64,000 nucleotides of DNA from Aphidius gifuensis. Taxonomy: Eukaryota > Arthropoda > Insecta > Hymenoptera > Braconidae. The notes below the pieces were generated by a model that saw nothing but the letters and a program-made list of their open reading frames with translations, had not been told where the DNA came from and did no database searches. A program made the position numbers and the translations under genes. Numbering within the stretch: position 1 is the stretch's first letter; each line of letters opens with the position of its first letter. Positions 11,371 through 22,625 of this stretch are shown here, piece by piece. The DNA lies in the NCBI RefSeq assembly GCF_014905175.1, contig NC_057793.1:16244173-16308172 (forward strand), in the 5' to 3' direction.

Positions 11371-12603
11371 CTAGAAATAGTCTACAGTGACGTAAGCGAT
11401 CCATTTCGACGCCCTTCTCACAGTGGACACAGATTCTTCATCACCTTCATAGATGACTACTCAAGATGGGGTGAAGTATACTTTTTAAAACATAAAAATG
11501 AAGCGTTAGAAAAATTTAAAATATATAAGTCTATGGTTGAAAATTTTACTGGCAAGAAAATTAAAATGTTACAGACAGATAATGGTCGAGAATACTGCAA
11601 TTCAAACTTTGATAAATTCCTAAAAGAAAATGGAATTAAGAGGATGTTAACTGTACCATATACACCACAACAAAATGGCGTAGATGAAAGAAAAAATAGA
11701 ACCCTGGATGAAATGGCAAAGTGCATGATGCGACATGCTGAAATACCAGGTATATTTTGGGCTGGAGCAATCAATACAGCCAATTATATTCGTAACAGAT
11801 GTCCAACAAAACCTTTAAATGGCAAAACGCCTCATGAGCTGTGGACAAATAAAATTCCAAACGTTGACCATTTTCAAATTTTTGGGACAACAGTATATGC
11901 CTTAGATAACAAAATAAACAAAGGCAAATTTGATTCACGAGCACACAAATGTGTATTTGTTGGATATTCAGATACATCAAAAGCATACAGAGTCTGGAAT
12001 CCAGAAACTCGAAAAATAATAATATGCCGCAGTGCAAAATTCATGAATGATAAGTATTATAATAATATGTATGAAGAAATTCTAGGTGAAGGTGGGGACA
12101 TGGTGAACCAAAATCCACCATCGAATTCCCTCAAAATAATTAATAATGAACCATCAATTAATAATGAATATGTTTCAGACAATGAATCCATTGATGATTT
12201 CCAACTAGCTCCAGAAACACCTATTAGAGAAAATCTACCAGATAGACCAAATAATACATCAATAAGAGGTCGTGGTAGACCAACTATATTGAGAACAGGT
12301 GGTAAAGGTAGACCTAGAAAAATATATCAACAAATAAGAAACAATACAATAGAAATTGTAGATGGCTCTGAAGATGAGCTACCAAATGAACTAGCAGCTG
12401 ATAAAATTGCAAACCTAACTGAAGACCCAATTACAATTCAAGATGCCAAAAATTCTGATGATGCCGAAGAATGGCAACAAGCAATCGAAAATGAATTACT
12501 ATCTCAAATTAAAAACAAAACATGGGATATTGTACCAAAACCAAAAGACAAAAGAAATTCCTGGCTCAATTTCTGGCAAAAAGAAAGTCAGATTAGTAGC
12601 TAA
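11371..12603 (+). pseudogene. Copia integrase core and C-terminus
   Basis: Same frame as the preceding part, after the internal stop. The integrase catalytic triad is visible: Asp in FITFIDDYSR (about 11450), Asp in TDNGREY (about 11575) and Glu in NGVDERKNRT (about 11690). The fold then leads to the Copia C-terminal region (ISTRCVF-like 'HKCVFVGYSD' near 11950) and an Arg/Gly basic linker (RGRGRP, near 12270). The frame is lost between about 12555 and 12603 by a frameshift just before the reverse transcriptase domain. Confidence 0.9.
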
Positions 12604-14035
12604 AGGATGCTCTCAACAATCAGATGAAGATTATTTTGAAACATTCTCACCAGTTGCAAGACTCACTTCAATAAGAGTTATGGCTGCACTAGCAGCAGAA
12701 TTTGGACTCATGATACATCAAATGGATGTCGTAACAGCCTACCTGAATGGTGACTTGAATGGGAAAGTCTACATGAAAGTCCCTGAAGGGCTTGAAGATA
12801 TGCTGACTAAAATGTTGTCCGGCAAACCTGTCGGATCGAGTAGGCAGGTCATGTCAGACACACGCATTTTAGAAACAGCAGAAAATTGGAAAAATGAACT
12901 CCATAATGAGAACAACAAAGTCTGTTTATTAAGAAAAGCATTATACGGACTTAAACAGGCTGGAGTTCAATGGAACAGGAAACTGGTAACTGAATTGAAG
13001 AAACTAGGCCTACAACAGCTTACTCAGGATCCATGCATGTTTGTCGCCAGAGACAAACACGACATCATGATAATATTATTATATGTGGATGACATGCTCA
13101 TTGCATCTGCTAATATTACATGGATAAATGAAATCAAATCGTCACTCTCCAAAGTTTTTGAAATGAAAAATCTTGGTGAAGTAAAACTATGCTTAGGTAT
13201 AGAATTTAGCAGGCCTAAAGTAAATGATGTAGTACAATTAAATCAGAAGAAGTACATAGAGGATATTCTTGAAAGATTTGATATGTCAAACTGCAAGCCA
13301 GTCTTGACTCCTATCGAGGCTAACTGCAACTTAGAGAAACCAAAGAATATAAATAACGATGAACTCCAAAGACTTCCATACAGGCAACTCATTGGAGCTC
13401 TGATGTATTTAGCCATTTCTACCAGGCCAGACATCTCATATGCAGTAAGCTATCTTAGTCAATTTAACTCATGTTACTCATCTGAACATTGGAAAGCAGC
13501 AAAAAGAGTTCTCAGAAATTTAAAAGGCAGTATAGATACCAAGCTTGTATATAAAAGAACTGGTAAACAATTGTATGGTGTTGCTGATGCTGATTGGGCA
13601 GGTGACAGAAATGATAGAAAATCATATACTGGATATGCTTTCATATTGGCTGGTGCCAGTATATCATGGGAATCAAGAAAGCAAAGGACTATCGCCTTAT
13701 CTAGCACTGAAGCCGAATATATGGCTTTATCAGAGTCAACCAGAGAAGCGTTATACTTACAAGAGCTATTTCGTCAGATTGGTATGTTAATAGAATATAC
13801 AACTATTTACAATGACAATCAAAGTGCTCAAAAGCTTGTATTTAGTCAAGCATATCATTCTCGCACTAAACAAATTGACATTAGACATCATTTCATCCGA
13901 GACGTCTATGAAAAAGGGCGAGTAACACCATCATATCTATCAACTGATAAGATGCCAGCAGACATGTTAACTAAAGGGTTAACATCCACTAAACTGACAA
14001 GTTGCAGCCAAGGACTTGGTCTACAAATAACGTAA
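12565..14035 (+). pseudogene. Copia reverse transcriptase and RNase H
   Basis: Frame 2 after the frameshift; homology starts near 12580 (VRLVAKGCSQ). Motifs include TFSPVARLTSIR, DVVTAYLNGDL, KALYGLKQ, the catalytic YVDDM (about 13082) and the RNase H region DADWAGD (about 13580), TGYAF, STEAEYMAL (about 13705) and D-R-H-F near the end. The domain is complete to its normal stop, 35 bases before the LTR. Confidence 0.93.
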
Positions 14036-14070
14036 ACAACAGGTTCTACGCCATCATCTTTGAGAGGAGG

Positions 14071-14362
14071 TGTTGGAGATACAAAGTCTGATGACACGTC
14101 CCTGACTAAATATATTTACAACTGCTACACTACTGGACACGAATCTTAACTTACAGGCTGAAACTAAACAAACATACACAACCATACACTACACACACAC
14201 TATATGCACCCCTATATAATATATTCATTCCAGTTCCGGCCGCCGTGCACTTTACACTCTTGCCTCGCATTATATATTCTCTGACTGCTAATTAAATAGA
14301 CGTAACCAATAATATTAAATTGTACTTGTTATTATTTATGATCTACCTTCACATAACCAACA
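14071..14362 (+). repeat. 3' long terminal repeat of the Copia element (292 bp)
   Basis: It starts TGTTGG right after the polypurine tract and ends CCAACA, a perfect 6-base terminal inverted repeat of the TG...CA type. A TATA-like 'cctatataatatatt' lies at about 14212. No second LTR copy exists upstream. Confidence 0.85.
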
Positions 14363-14631
14363 ATAAATATAAAAAAATAATATGAATGGGTATACAGTAC
14401 AAAAAATTTGTTAAGTTTCATTGTAATTTCAAAGTCTTTTGAAAATATTTTTGTGTATATTTGAAGGTCATACAAAGTAGTATAAAATGGAATGGGTAAG
14501 CTTTTTTAATTTTCATGATATTATTTAATTTCATAAGTAATTTGTCGAGCTCTCAAAAATAAGAAAAAACTTGAATCACATTCAATAAATATCAGAGAAA
14601 CTTGGGGAACAAGTCGAAATAAATTGATAAA

Positions 14632-14845
14632 ATGATAGACATAGCGTAATAAAGCAATCAAAATCAAGTAACGTACAGTATTTAGTTTTTTTTTGTCAAT
14701 TATTACGTTTGTTAATTAATTTGTTTACTATTTATTTAATGATAGACATAGCGTAATAAAGCAATCAAAATCAAGTAACGTACAGTATTTAGTTTTTTTT
14801 TGTCAATTATTACGTTTGTTAATTAATTTGTTTACTATTTATTTA
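14632..14845. repeat. 107-bp tandem duplication
   Basis: Two copies, 14632-14738 and 14739-14845, read as identical by eye; each starts ATGATAGACATAGCG and ends TTTACTATTTATTTA. The identity suggests a recent event. It lies just downstream of the Copia LTR in a segment paralogous to 8540-8700. Confidence 0.9.
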
Positions 14846-16060
14846 AAATTTTTATTGAAAAATTATTCAACAAGAATTGAATAGAATCGATTTCATAAAC
14901 ATACATAAACATACATGAACATATATGAACATGTATATTCATGTCATATGACAGACGTACTTATTTGACCTTTTGTTGACTATTGAGATTTTTACTATTT
15001 TATCATTATAATTTTTTTGTCTTATTAATTAACAATAAATCTTATGCTCATTCGAATTTTTTATTCAAAACTTATCTATAAAGAATCAAATTAAATAAAT
15101 TTTATGGATGAAATAATAAGTTAAACAATAAATAAAATAATATAATTATAATATATAACAATAATAACAAGATAGATATTTATTTATAAATTTTACACTT
15201 ACTTTGGCAAAAATATTCTGTTTTTTTTTGACGTTTTTAATGATATTAATATGATAGATTATTTATGCATATTTCATATATACTAAGTCTTATAATATAT
15301 AGTTTATATTGATTGTTTAATATAATTAAAATTAATGTATATGTTATAAACAAAAAAGATTCATTATGAACATGAAAAAAACTATGAATTAGGCTGGTGT
15401 CTGTCTTTATTATTGACAAGTTATAAAGCAGTATAAAGCTAAGTTTACATGACCTATAAAGGCTACAAAAGTTTGCGACCGCGCACACTTCCAAATGCTT
15501 CCGAATTCATCCTGAGATTTGGCAACACTGCCATGTCTGAGGAGAATCCCGCCAAAATCTCACACACATTCACACACCTGTCGTCATCCGACGTTGCATT
15601 TATTTTTTTTATTTTTGTGGCCTTTGTTACACGGAAGATTACATCAAAACATTAGTTCAACGTAGATGAAAAATAAAGAAAAAAAACGATATTGTGTTTT
15701 ATGTTTTATAGTAAGTGAAATACAATTTTTTTCTAAAATATATTCTATTTCAATCGTACCGAATGTATTTTTTTGATCGTTATTTAATTTTCAACATTTT
15801 GTTATTGGTTATTTTTTGGATAAGTACTAAAACTACAGCAGAAAAATCTCAAAAATAAAAAAAAAAACACAACAAATGTTAAAAATGGCAAAAACTTTCA
15901 TTGTCAGAAATTATTTTCTTTCTTTTTATTGAAACCACGTCAGCATGTCTTCGCAACAGAAACTTTTAATGTGTTATCTGTCTTCCAATCCGGAGAACCT
16001 GGAGAGGTCTTAAACTATTTTAAGAAAGATGGAATATTAAAAGAGAATATGCGGCAAATA
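14846..16060. other. no gene established; one GC-richer island
   Basis: Mostly AT-rich. An island at 15440-15600 is clearly richer in GC and has an open frame (15449-15655) with PRTLPNASEFILRFGNTAMS, which could be a short exon or the 5' end of a transcript; I do not recognise it. A second richer patch at 15935-16020 reads MSSQQKLLMCYLSSNPENLE before a stop. Confidence 0.4.
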
Positions 16061-16191
16061 CCCAAGTGGAAAAAATATATATAGAATATATATAAAAAAT
16101 ATATGAAATATATATAGAGAATGTATGGATTTGGACATAGTTTTTCTATATATATTTCATATATATTTTATATATATTCTATATATATTGT
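16061..16191. repeat. TA-rich hairpin, start CCCAAGTGG
   Basis: The left arm (AATATATATAGAATATATAT and following) is repeated inverted at about 16146-16190 around a 25-base loop of normal composition. Its first bases, CCCAAGTGGAAAAAATATAT, resemble the end of the foldback element at 52252-52710, so this may be a truncated member of that family. Confidence 0.65.
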
Positions 16192-16259
16192 AATCATCTA
16201 CCTAATTTAAAGTATCTCGATTGACAGCTTATATATTCAAGTCTCGAAAAAGATCTAAA

Positions 16260-19200
16260 GTTTATAATAAAACTAAACATTGATTGATACTTTGACACGT
16301 TACTTGATTTTTTTACATTAAAAATTGTTGATAAAAATTAATAAATAAAATTTACGATAAATAGAGCAACGAATTATCAAAAAAGTTATATAAATGATTG
16401 AGATTTCGGTAATGAACTTGGAAAATATTGGTCAATCAGCAATTCGTAAAATATCACCAAAAGTACTACCTGAACAAGTACCAGTACAATATATGATATC
16501 ACGAACAATAACTCCATTGCCACGAGAGCCAAATTTACGTCTTAATATTGCTTCAACACAAACACAGCAAATAATTGATTCAACAACATGAAAAAGCCTG
16601 ATACTAAAATATCATGATTTCCATCAAAGCTACAACAACATCACCATCAAATAGAACAATTGCGAATACAACGTCTCTAGAGAAAACTGAAGCAACAACA
16701 ACAACAATAATAATAACAAGCACCATGTATCAGTTTACTTGGTCAAATTATACAACACAATTTATGATAACCAAGAGATAGTCTCAGTGAATTTTGGAAT
16801 GCAACAATTTCACGTATGACTGTCACTGTTAATGATCGTGAAAAAATTGGTTTTTCAAATCCTGATAGATATTAAACTCGGCCAAATAATTCGACAAATA
16901 CAAATTTTATATATATTCAAGAAAAATAACAGTATCATCAGTTTACCAAATGTATTTAAATCACAATGAAGCAATGAGAGACATGATATTATATATTTGA
17001 CGTCTCATTGAGAATTGTCCTGATGGAAAATAAAATAAAATTCACGACAAATAAAATATTTGATCATCAAAGAAGTAACATATATTATTTATTTTTCGAG
17101 AATAAAGTTAAAGGAAGTGGATCAATCAGCAATTAATTCTATATTACTAAAAGTTATACTTGAACAAGTACCAGCATAATGTGTAATTCCACGAATAATA
17201 ACTTCATTGCCACAAGAGCCAACTTTACTTTCTGGATGTTGCTTCAACACAAACTCAGCAAATAATTGATTCAACAACATAAAAAAGCCTAATACTATAA
17301 TAACGTCAACTCCATCAAGGCCACAACAACATCACCAACAAAGAGAACAAATGCAAATACAACGTCTCTAAAAAAAAATAAACTGGTTTACTTGGTCAAA
17401 TTTTACAACACAATCCATAATAACCAAGAGATAGTCTCAGTGAATTTTGGAATGCAACATTTTCAGGTGTGACTGTCACTGCTAATGATAGTGGAAAAAT
17501 TGGTTTTTCAAATCCTGATAGATTGTGACCTTGACCAAATGATTCGAGAAATTCAAAATTTATATATATCTTACAAAAATAACAGTATCATCAGTATATA
17601 CCGAATGTATTAAAATCAAAATGTAGAATTAATGGACATGATATTATATATTTACGTGTATTTGAGCATTTTGCTGATGTAGAAAAAAAAAATTTAAGTG
17701 AAGCTTTAACATTTTAACTTGATTTTTTAACATCAAGAATGAGATATAAATATCAATTAATAAAATTCTTGATGAAAAAAATATTCGATCATTAAAGAGG
17801 TAACATATATGATTTATTTTTCGGGAATAGAGTTGAAAAAAGTGGATCAATCAGCAATTAATAAAATATTACCACAAGTAATACTTGAACAAGCACCAAC
17901 ATAATTTAAGATTCCACAAATAAATATTCCACCGCCATAAGAGCCAACTTCACTTTCTCGATGTTGCTCAAACACAAACATGGCAAATAGATAATATAAC
18001 GGAACAAGATAGCCTGATACTCCATTAACATCAATTCCATCAATGCCACAACATCACCAACAAAGAGAACAATTGCAAATACAACTACTCGAAAAAAATA
18101 TTCGAATAACAACGACATTAAAAACAACAAGCACCATGTACCAGTTTACTTGGTCAAATTTTACAACACAATCTATGATAACCAAGAGATATCAGAATGT
18201 ATTAAATTCATAAGAACCAAAAGGTATACAGAATGTATCAAAATTTAGATGAAATGATAATAGACGTGATATTATATATTCATACATATTTTATACATGT
18301 TTTAGCATCTTGCTGATGTAAAAAAAAAAATTTAATTGATACTTTGACATTTTCACTTGATTTTTTTACATCAAGAATCAGTTAAAAATATCAATTATCA
18401 AAATTCACGATAAAATAAGTATTTGATCATTAAAGAGGTAACATATATAATTTATTTTTCGTGAATAAAGTTGAAGAAAGTAGATTGATCAGCAATAAGT
18501 AAAATATCACTACAAGTAATATTTATACAAGTACCAGCATAATGTATGATTCCACGAATAATAACTTCATTGCCACATGAGCCAACTTTACTTTCTGGAT
18601 CAAAAAGCCTCATACGTCAACTCCATTAAGGCCACAACAACATCACCAACAAAGAGAACAATTGCAAATACAACGTCTCCAAAAAAAAAAAAACTGAAAC
18701 AACAACAACAACAATAATAATAACAAGCACCATGTACCAGTTTACTTGGTCACATTATACAACACAATTTATGATAACCAAGAGATAGTCTCAGTGAATT
18801 TTGGAATGCAACAATTTCACTTATGACTGTCACTGTTGATGATCGTGGAAAAAATTGGTTTTCCAAATCCTGATAGATATTAAACTCGGCCAAACGATTC
18901 GACAAATACAAATTTTATATATATTCAAGAAAAATAACAGTATCATCAGTTTACCAAATGTATTTAAATCATAATGAAGCAATGAGAGACATGATATTAT
19001 ATATTTACGTCTCATTGAGAATTGTCCTGATGGAAAATAAAATGAAATTCACGACAAATAAAATATTTGATCATCAAAGAAGATACATATATTATTTATT
19101 TTTCGGGAATAAAGTTAAAGGAAGTGGATCAATCAGCGATTAATTCTATATTACTAAAAGTTATACTCGAACAAGTACCAGCATAATGTGTGATTCCACG

Positions 19201-20290
19201 AATAATAACTTCATTGCCACAAGAGCCAACTTTACTTTCTGGATGTTGCTTCAACACAAACACAGCAAATAATTGATTCAACAACATAAAAAAGCCTAAT
19301 ACTATAATAACGTCAACTCCATCTAGGCCACAGCAACAACACCAACAAAGAGAACAATTGCAAATATAACTACTTGAAAAAAATATTGAAATAACAACAA
19401 CTACAATATAAATAACAAGCACCATGTACCAGTTTACTTGGTCAATTTTTGAAATCAAAATGAAATAATAATGGACATGATATTATATATTTACGTGTAT
19501 TTGAGCATCGTGGTGATGTAGAAAAAAAAAACTTTCAGTGAAGCTTTAATATTTTAACTCGATTTTTTCACATCAAGAATTAGTCAAAAATATCAATTAA
19601 TAAAATTCACGATAAAAAAAATATTTGATTATTAAAGAGGTACCATATATAATTTATTTTTCGGTAATCAAGTTAAAGGAAGTGGATCAATCAGCAATTA
19701 GCAAAATATTAACAATTACCAACATAATCACGAATAATAATTCCATTGCCATTAGAACCAAATTTACTTTCTGGATGTCGCTCTATCACAAATCCAGCAA
19801 ATAATTAATTTAACGAGACAAGATATGCCTGATCCTATAATAACATCAACTCCACTACTGCCACAACAACATTACTAACATCACCAACAAATTGCAAATA
19901 AGACTACCCCAAAAAAAACTGAAATAACAACAACAATAATAATTACAAGCACTATGCGCCAGTTTACTTGTTCAAATTTTAAAAAAAAATTTCATAAGAA
20001 GAATAAAAAGACAGTCTTAGTAATTTTTTCAATGCAACAATTCGACGTTTGACCGTCATTGTTAAAGCTTGTAAAAAAATTGGTTTCTTTAATCCTGATA
20101 GATTTCAAATTCTACTGAATTATTTGGCAAATACACAGTGTACACATATTCAAGAAAAATTGTGGTATTATCACCTTACAAAATTTCTAAAAATAAAGAT
20201 GATAATAATGATCGTAATATTGAAACACGTCGAGAATTACCCGTTGTTTTTAAAATCGTACTTTATATCGTTAATTAATTATTAATTATT
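16260..20290 (+). repeat. array of about six decayed coding-like units
   Basis: The landmark 'tcaatcagcaatt' recurs at about 16434, 17123, 17848, 18486, 19128 and 19687, giving units of 560-725 bases. Each unit has the same order: 'tttgacacgttacttgattttttacat', 'gataaa...atttgatcat', a stretch encoding PEQVPVQYMISRTITPLPREPN in the best copy (16394-16591), CAA-rich runs, 'caccatgtaccagtttacttgg', 'gagatagtctcagtgaattttgg' and a stretch encoding EKIGFSNPDR. All copies carry stops. The same unit is found reversed at 4200-5640. It looks like an eroded Gln-rich coding sequence that was amplified in tandem; I do not recognise the ancestral protein. Confidence 0.7.
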
Positions 20291-20563
20291 ATCCATTTTA
20301 TCGATACAATGTTGTTGACTGTATTTAACTCTTAATCAATAATTAAAAAGCTAACTTATTTTTACCATTAAATGGTTACATCTCACATAAACTTCAGCAA
20401 GAAAAAAAAGCCTGAAAAATATTATCTATAGTAATAATACTAATAAGGAAGTAGAGTAATATTTTTATTTTTAAAACCTTATTTATCTGTATTTTATACA
20501 TAATATATTATTAAGCATTATCATTATTATCATTTTATTACTATACAATTAACAATTTCACAG

Positions 20564-21111
20564 ACTTTTAAATGAAGATTTTAATATTCTGGACCAAAAA
20601 ATTTGTAAAATTTTTACTTGCGAAAAGCCAGAACAACTGTATTATATACCCAAGATTAGTGGATGTAAAGCAAAAAATATTAAAGCTGTAGCTTCAAGAG
20701 GCAAACTACCACTTATATACAGAAAATTTAATTATAAAAAAAAAAATGTATATAACGAAAAAGGCAAGGAAGAAACTCTGAACAAAATTGGTAAGTTTAT
20801 TTTTTACTTCCATTTCTATTTATTGAATTTATTTTAAATATATTTTATTTACTGCTTCACATATAACAGATGATGATGATGATAATATTGATGATGGACT
20901 AAAGAAAAAAAAGGATCGGTTGAAAACCAATAGAGAGCCAAAGGAGCTCGTTTTAAAGAATTGGGTGGACACAATGAAAATAAGAAAAAGTAGCAACTAC
21001 AATACTACTGATGATTTTATACAAGACTGGCCAATTTTGAGTGAGCCCATAGCTGCTGAATTAATTAAACATGATTTTGATGATATGAAATCGAGTTTAA
21101 AAAAGAATTAA
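20564..21111 (+). pseudogene. two-exon gene fragment, unknown function
   Basis: Exon A (20564-20790) follows a TTTCACAG acceptor and ends at a GTAAGT donor. Exon B (20870-21111) follows ATAACAG and keeps the frame through the 79-base intron, starting with a run of Asp and ending with TAA. The spliced reading gives about 156 residues. Exon A has DFNILDQKICKIFTCEKPEQ; exon B has KNWVDTMKIR, then FIQDWPILSEPIAAELIKHDF, a pattern (W, then FIxxWPxL, then LIxxDF) I associate with uncharacterised arthropod transposon-linked proteins. No start codon or upstream exon was found, so it is either the 3' end of a gene or a remnant. The preserved splice sites argue against long decay. Confidence 0.6.
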
Positions 21112-21239
21112 ATGCAACAACATTGAGCAAATTAATTAATGAACTTTGCGTTGTTCGAAAAAAAAATATCAATGAAACCGCAAAAAATTATATTGAGATA
21201 ATTAAAAAAAATAATAACAATAATGTAGAATAATATAAT

Positions 21240-21640
21240 AAAAATATAATAAATTATCATTTTCTTATTAAGGTTTCTTGATCACTTTTTGATAAAAAAT
21301 CTTGATCAAGCCTTGATCCATTTTTGCGTTACGTTTTGATCAATTCTTAATCAAGTTGTCTGATCAAAACTTGATCTGAGATCAAGTTGCCTCATCAAGT
21401 TTTGATCATATCCTGAACTGAATTTCTACTCGGGTAACTTCTAACAAGTCTTGTGTGAGTCTTGTACAAGTATTGTATACATGGCTTGTACATTGCTTGT
21501 ACAAGCAGAATACACGCGAGCGATAAACGAAATCAAAAACCATCGTTGTACATACATTGTACAAGCCTTGTAACCACGCTCGTACAAGGCTTGAACGAGT
21601 ATTGTAATCGATCTCAGCGATTCAGTCCGTAGCAGATTTT
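21240..21640. repeat. cluster of short palindromes (TTGATCAAG and TTGTACAAG types)
   Basis: From 21275 to 21410 the motif (C)TTGATCAA(G) and close variants occur about eight times. From 21450 to 21610 the related TTGTACAAG motif and variants take over. Many are perfect palindromes at irregular spacing. At about 21420-21437 the sequence CTGAATTTCTACTCGGG resembles, reversed, the ends of the elements at 37360 and 39983, so the cluster may be the inside of a related non-autonomous element. Confidence 0.6.
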
Positions 21641-22010
21641 GTTTATTAAAAAACAAAAATGTCTAAATTCTAGACATTGTCGTCTTGCTTTGTAACAAGT
21701 TTATTTTCATTAATTACAAAAATGTCTAAATTCTAGACACGGTCGTCTTGCTTTGTAACAGATTTTGTTAGTTAAAAAACAAAAATGTCTAAAGTCTAGA
21801 CACTGTTATGTCTTGCTTTGTAACACGTTTGGTTTTATTAATTACAAAAATGTCTAAATTCTAAACATTGTCGTCTTGCTTTATAACAGATTTCGTTTCC
21901 TTAAAAACAAAAGTGTCTAAATTTTAGACAATATTACAGATAGCCTTATAACAGATTTGGTTTAATTCAAAACAAAATTACCTAAATTTTAGACACTTTT
22001 TGTTTTGATG
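21641..22010. repeat. 63-65-bp tandem repeat with palindromic core
   Basis: Six copies, with the core at about 21657, 21720, 21784, 21849, 21914 and 21979. Each has 'caaaaatgtctaaattctagaca', a near-palindrome, then 'gtcgtcttgctttgtaacag'. Divergence rises toward the Polinton side. Confidence 0.85.
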
Positions 22011-22045
22011 TAAATACTTGTACGCCTTGGTTTATGAATGAAGTC

Positions 22046-22273
22046 AGTAGTGTACCAAAGCGGGTTCTCGGACAATTTGATATCAAAGACCCCCGCTGTG
22101 CAATTAAATAAATAAATTTCGTAATTGATAGAGCCGCCATTTTGTTTTTTTTCTTTTTTTTGAAAAAAATAATTTTTGTTCCGACGGGGATTTGAACCCG
22201 GACCCTCTGGGTGAGAGTCGAGAGCCTAATGCTCAGGACCACACCAGCATTTTGCTGAAGGTGATGTTCGATG
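22046..22273 (+). repeat. left terminal inverted repeat of the Polinton
   Basis: It pairs with 36859-37086. It contains, on the minus strand at 22178-22248, a tRNA-like sequence with a B-box match (GGTTCAAATCC) and a weaker A-box-like TGGTCCTGAGC. A poly-T tract lies at about 22141-22161. The preceding six bases GAAGTC (22040-22045) are the target duplication. Confidence 0.95.
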
Positions 22274-22625
22274 GTTTCATATATATTTAGCCATAGGATC
22301 AATGCATTACTTAATTTATAAAATATTTCTATGAAATAACAAATAGAAATTTATTTACAAATCTTCAGAATGCTAGTAATATTATTAAATATAAATATAA
22401 ATCAATATATATTACAAAATTTTAATTTTACATATATTACAAAATTTTTTACTACTTAAATTTAAAAACATAAATAAATAAATAAATAAACAAATATATA
22501 AATAACTAAATAAATAATCAAGGAATGCTATGGAAATTAAATTGTATTAAAATATAAAAAATGGAGCATAGGCAAATATAAATATGATTTTATAATTTTT
22601 TATTTGAAATCTAAAATTGTTATTT
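22274..22625. other. AT-rich spacer inside the left arm of the Polinton
   Basis: About 350 bases of AT-rich DNA with an ATAAATAAATAAATAAAC stretch at 22470-22490. It follows the stop codon of the spliced minus-strand gene and probably holds that gene's 3' untranslated region. No coding sequence seen. Confidence 0.6.

Larger units (their letters stand above)
10436..14362 (+). mobile_element. Ty1/Copia LTR retrotransposon, 5'-truncated
   Basis: Domain order nucleocapsid, protease, integrase, reverse transcriptase, RNase H is the Copia order. A purine-rich polypurine tract (TTTGAGAGGAGG) lies directly before the 3' LTR. No 5' LTR or primer-binding site is present; the element begins inside gag at the edge of a minisatellite. 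The body has one in-frame stop and one frameshift, so it is inactive. Confidence 0.93.

Noticed and set aside
11457..12037. Antisense open frames across the Copia integrase
   Set aside because: They are complements of conserved integrase codons on the plus strand.
15449..15655. A real 68-codon gene in the GC-richer island
   Set aside because: No homology recognised and no splice signals or second exon found; kept only as a note.
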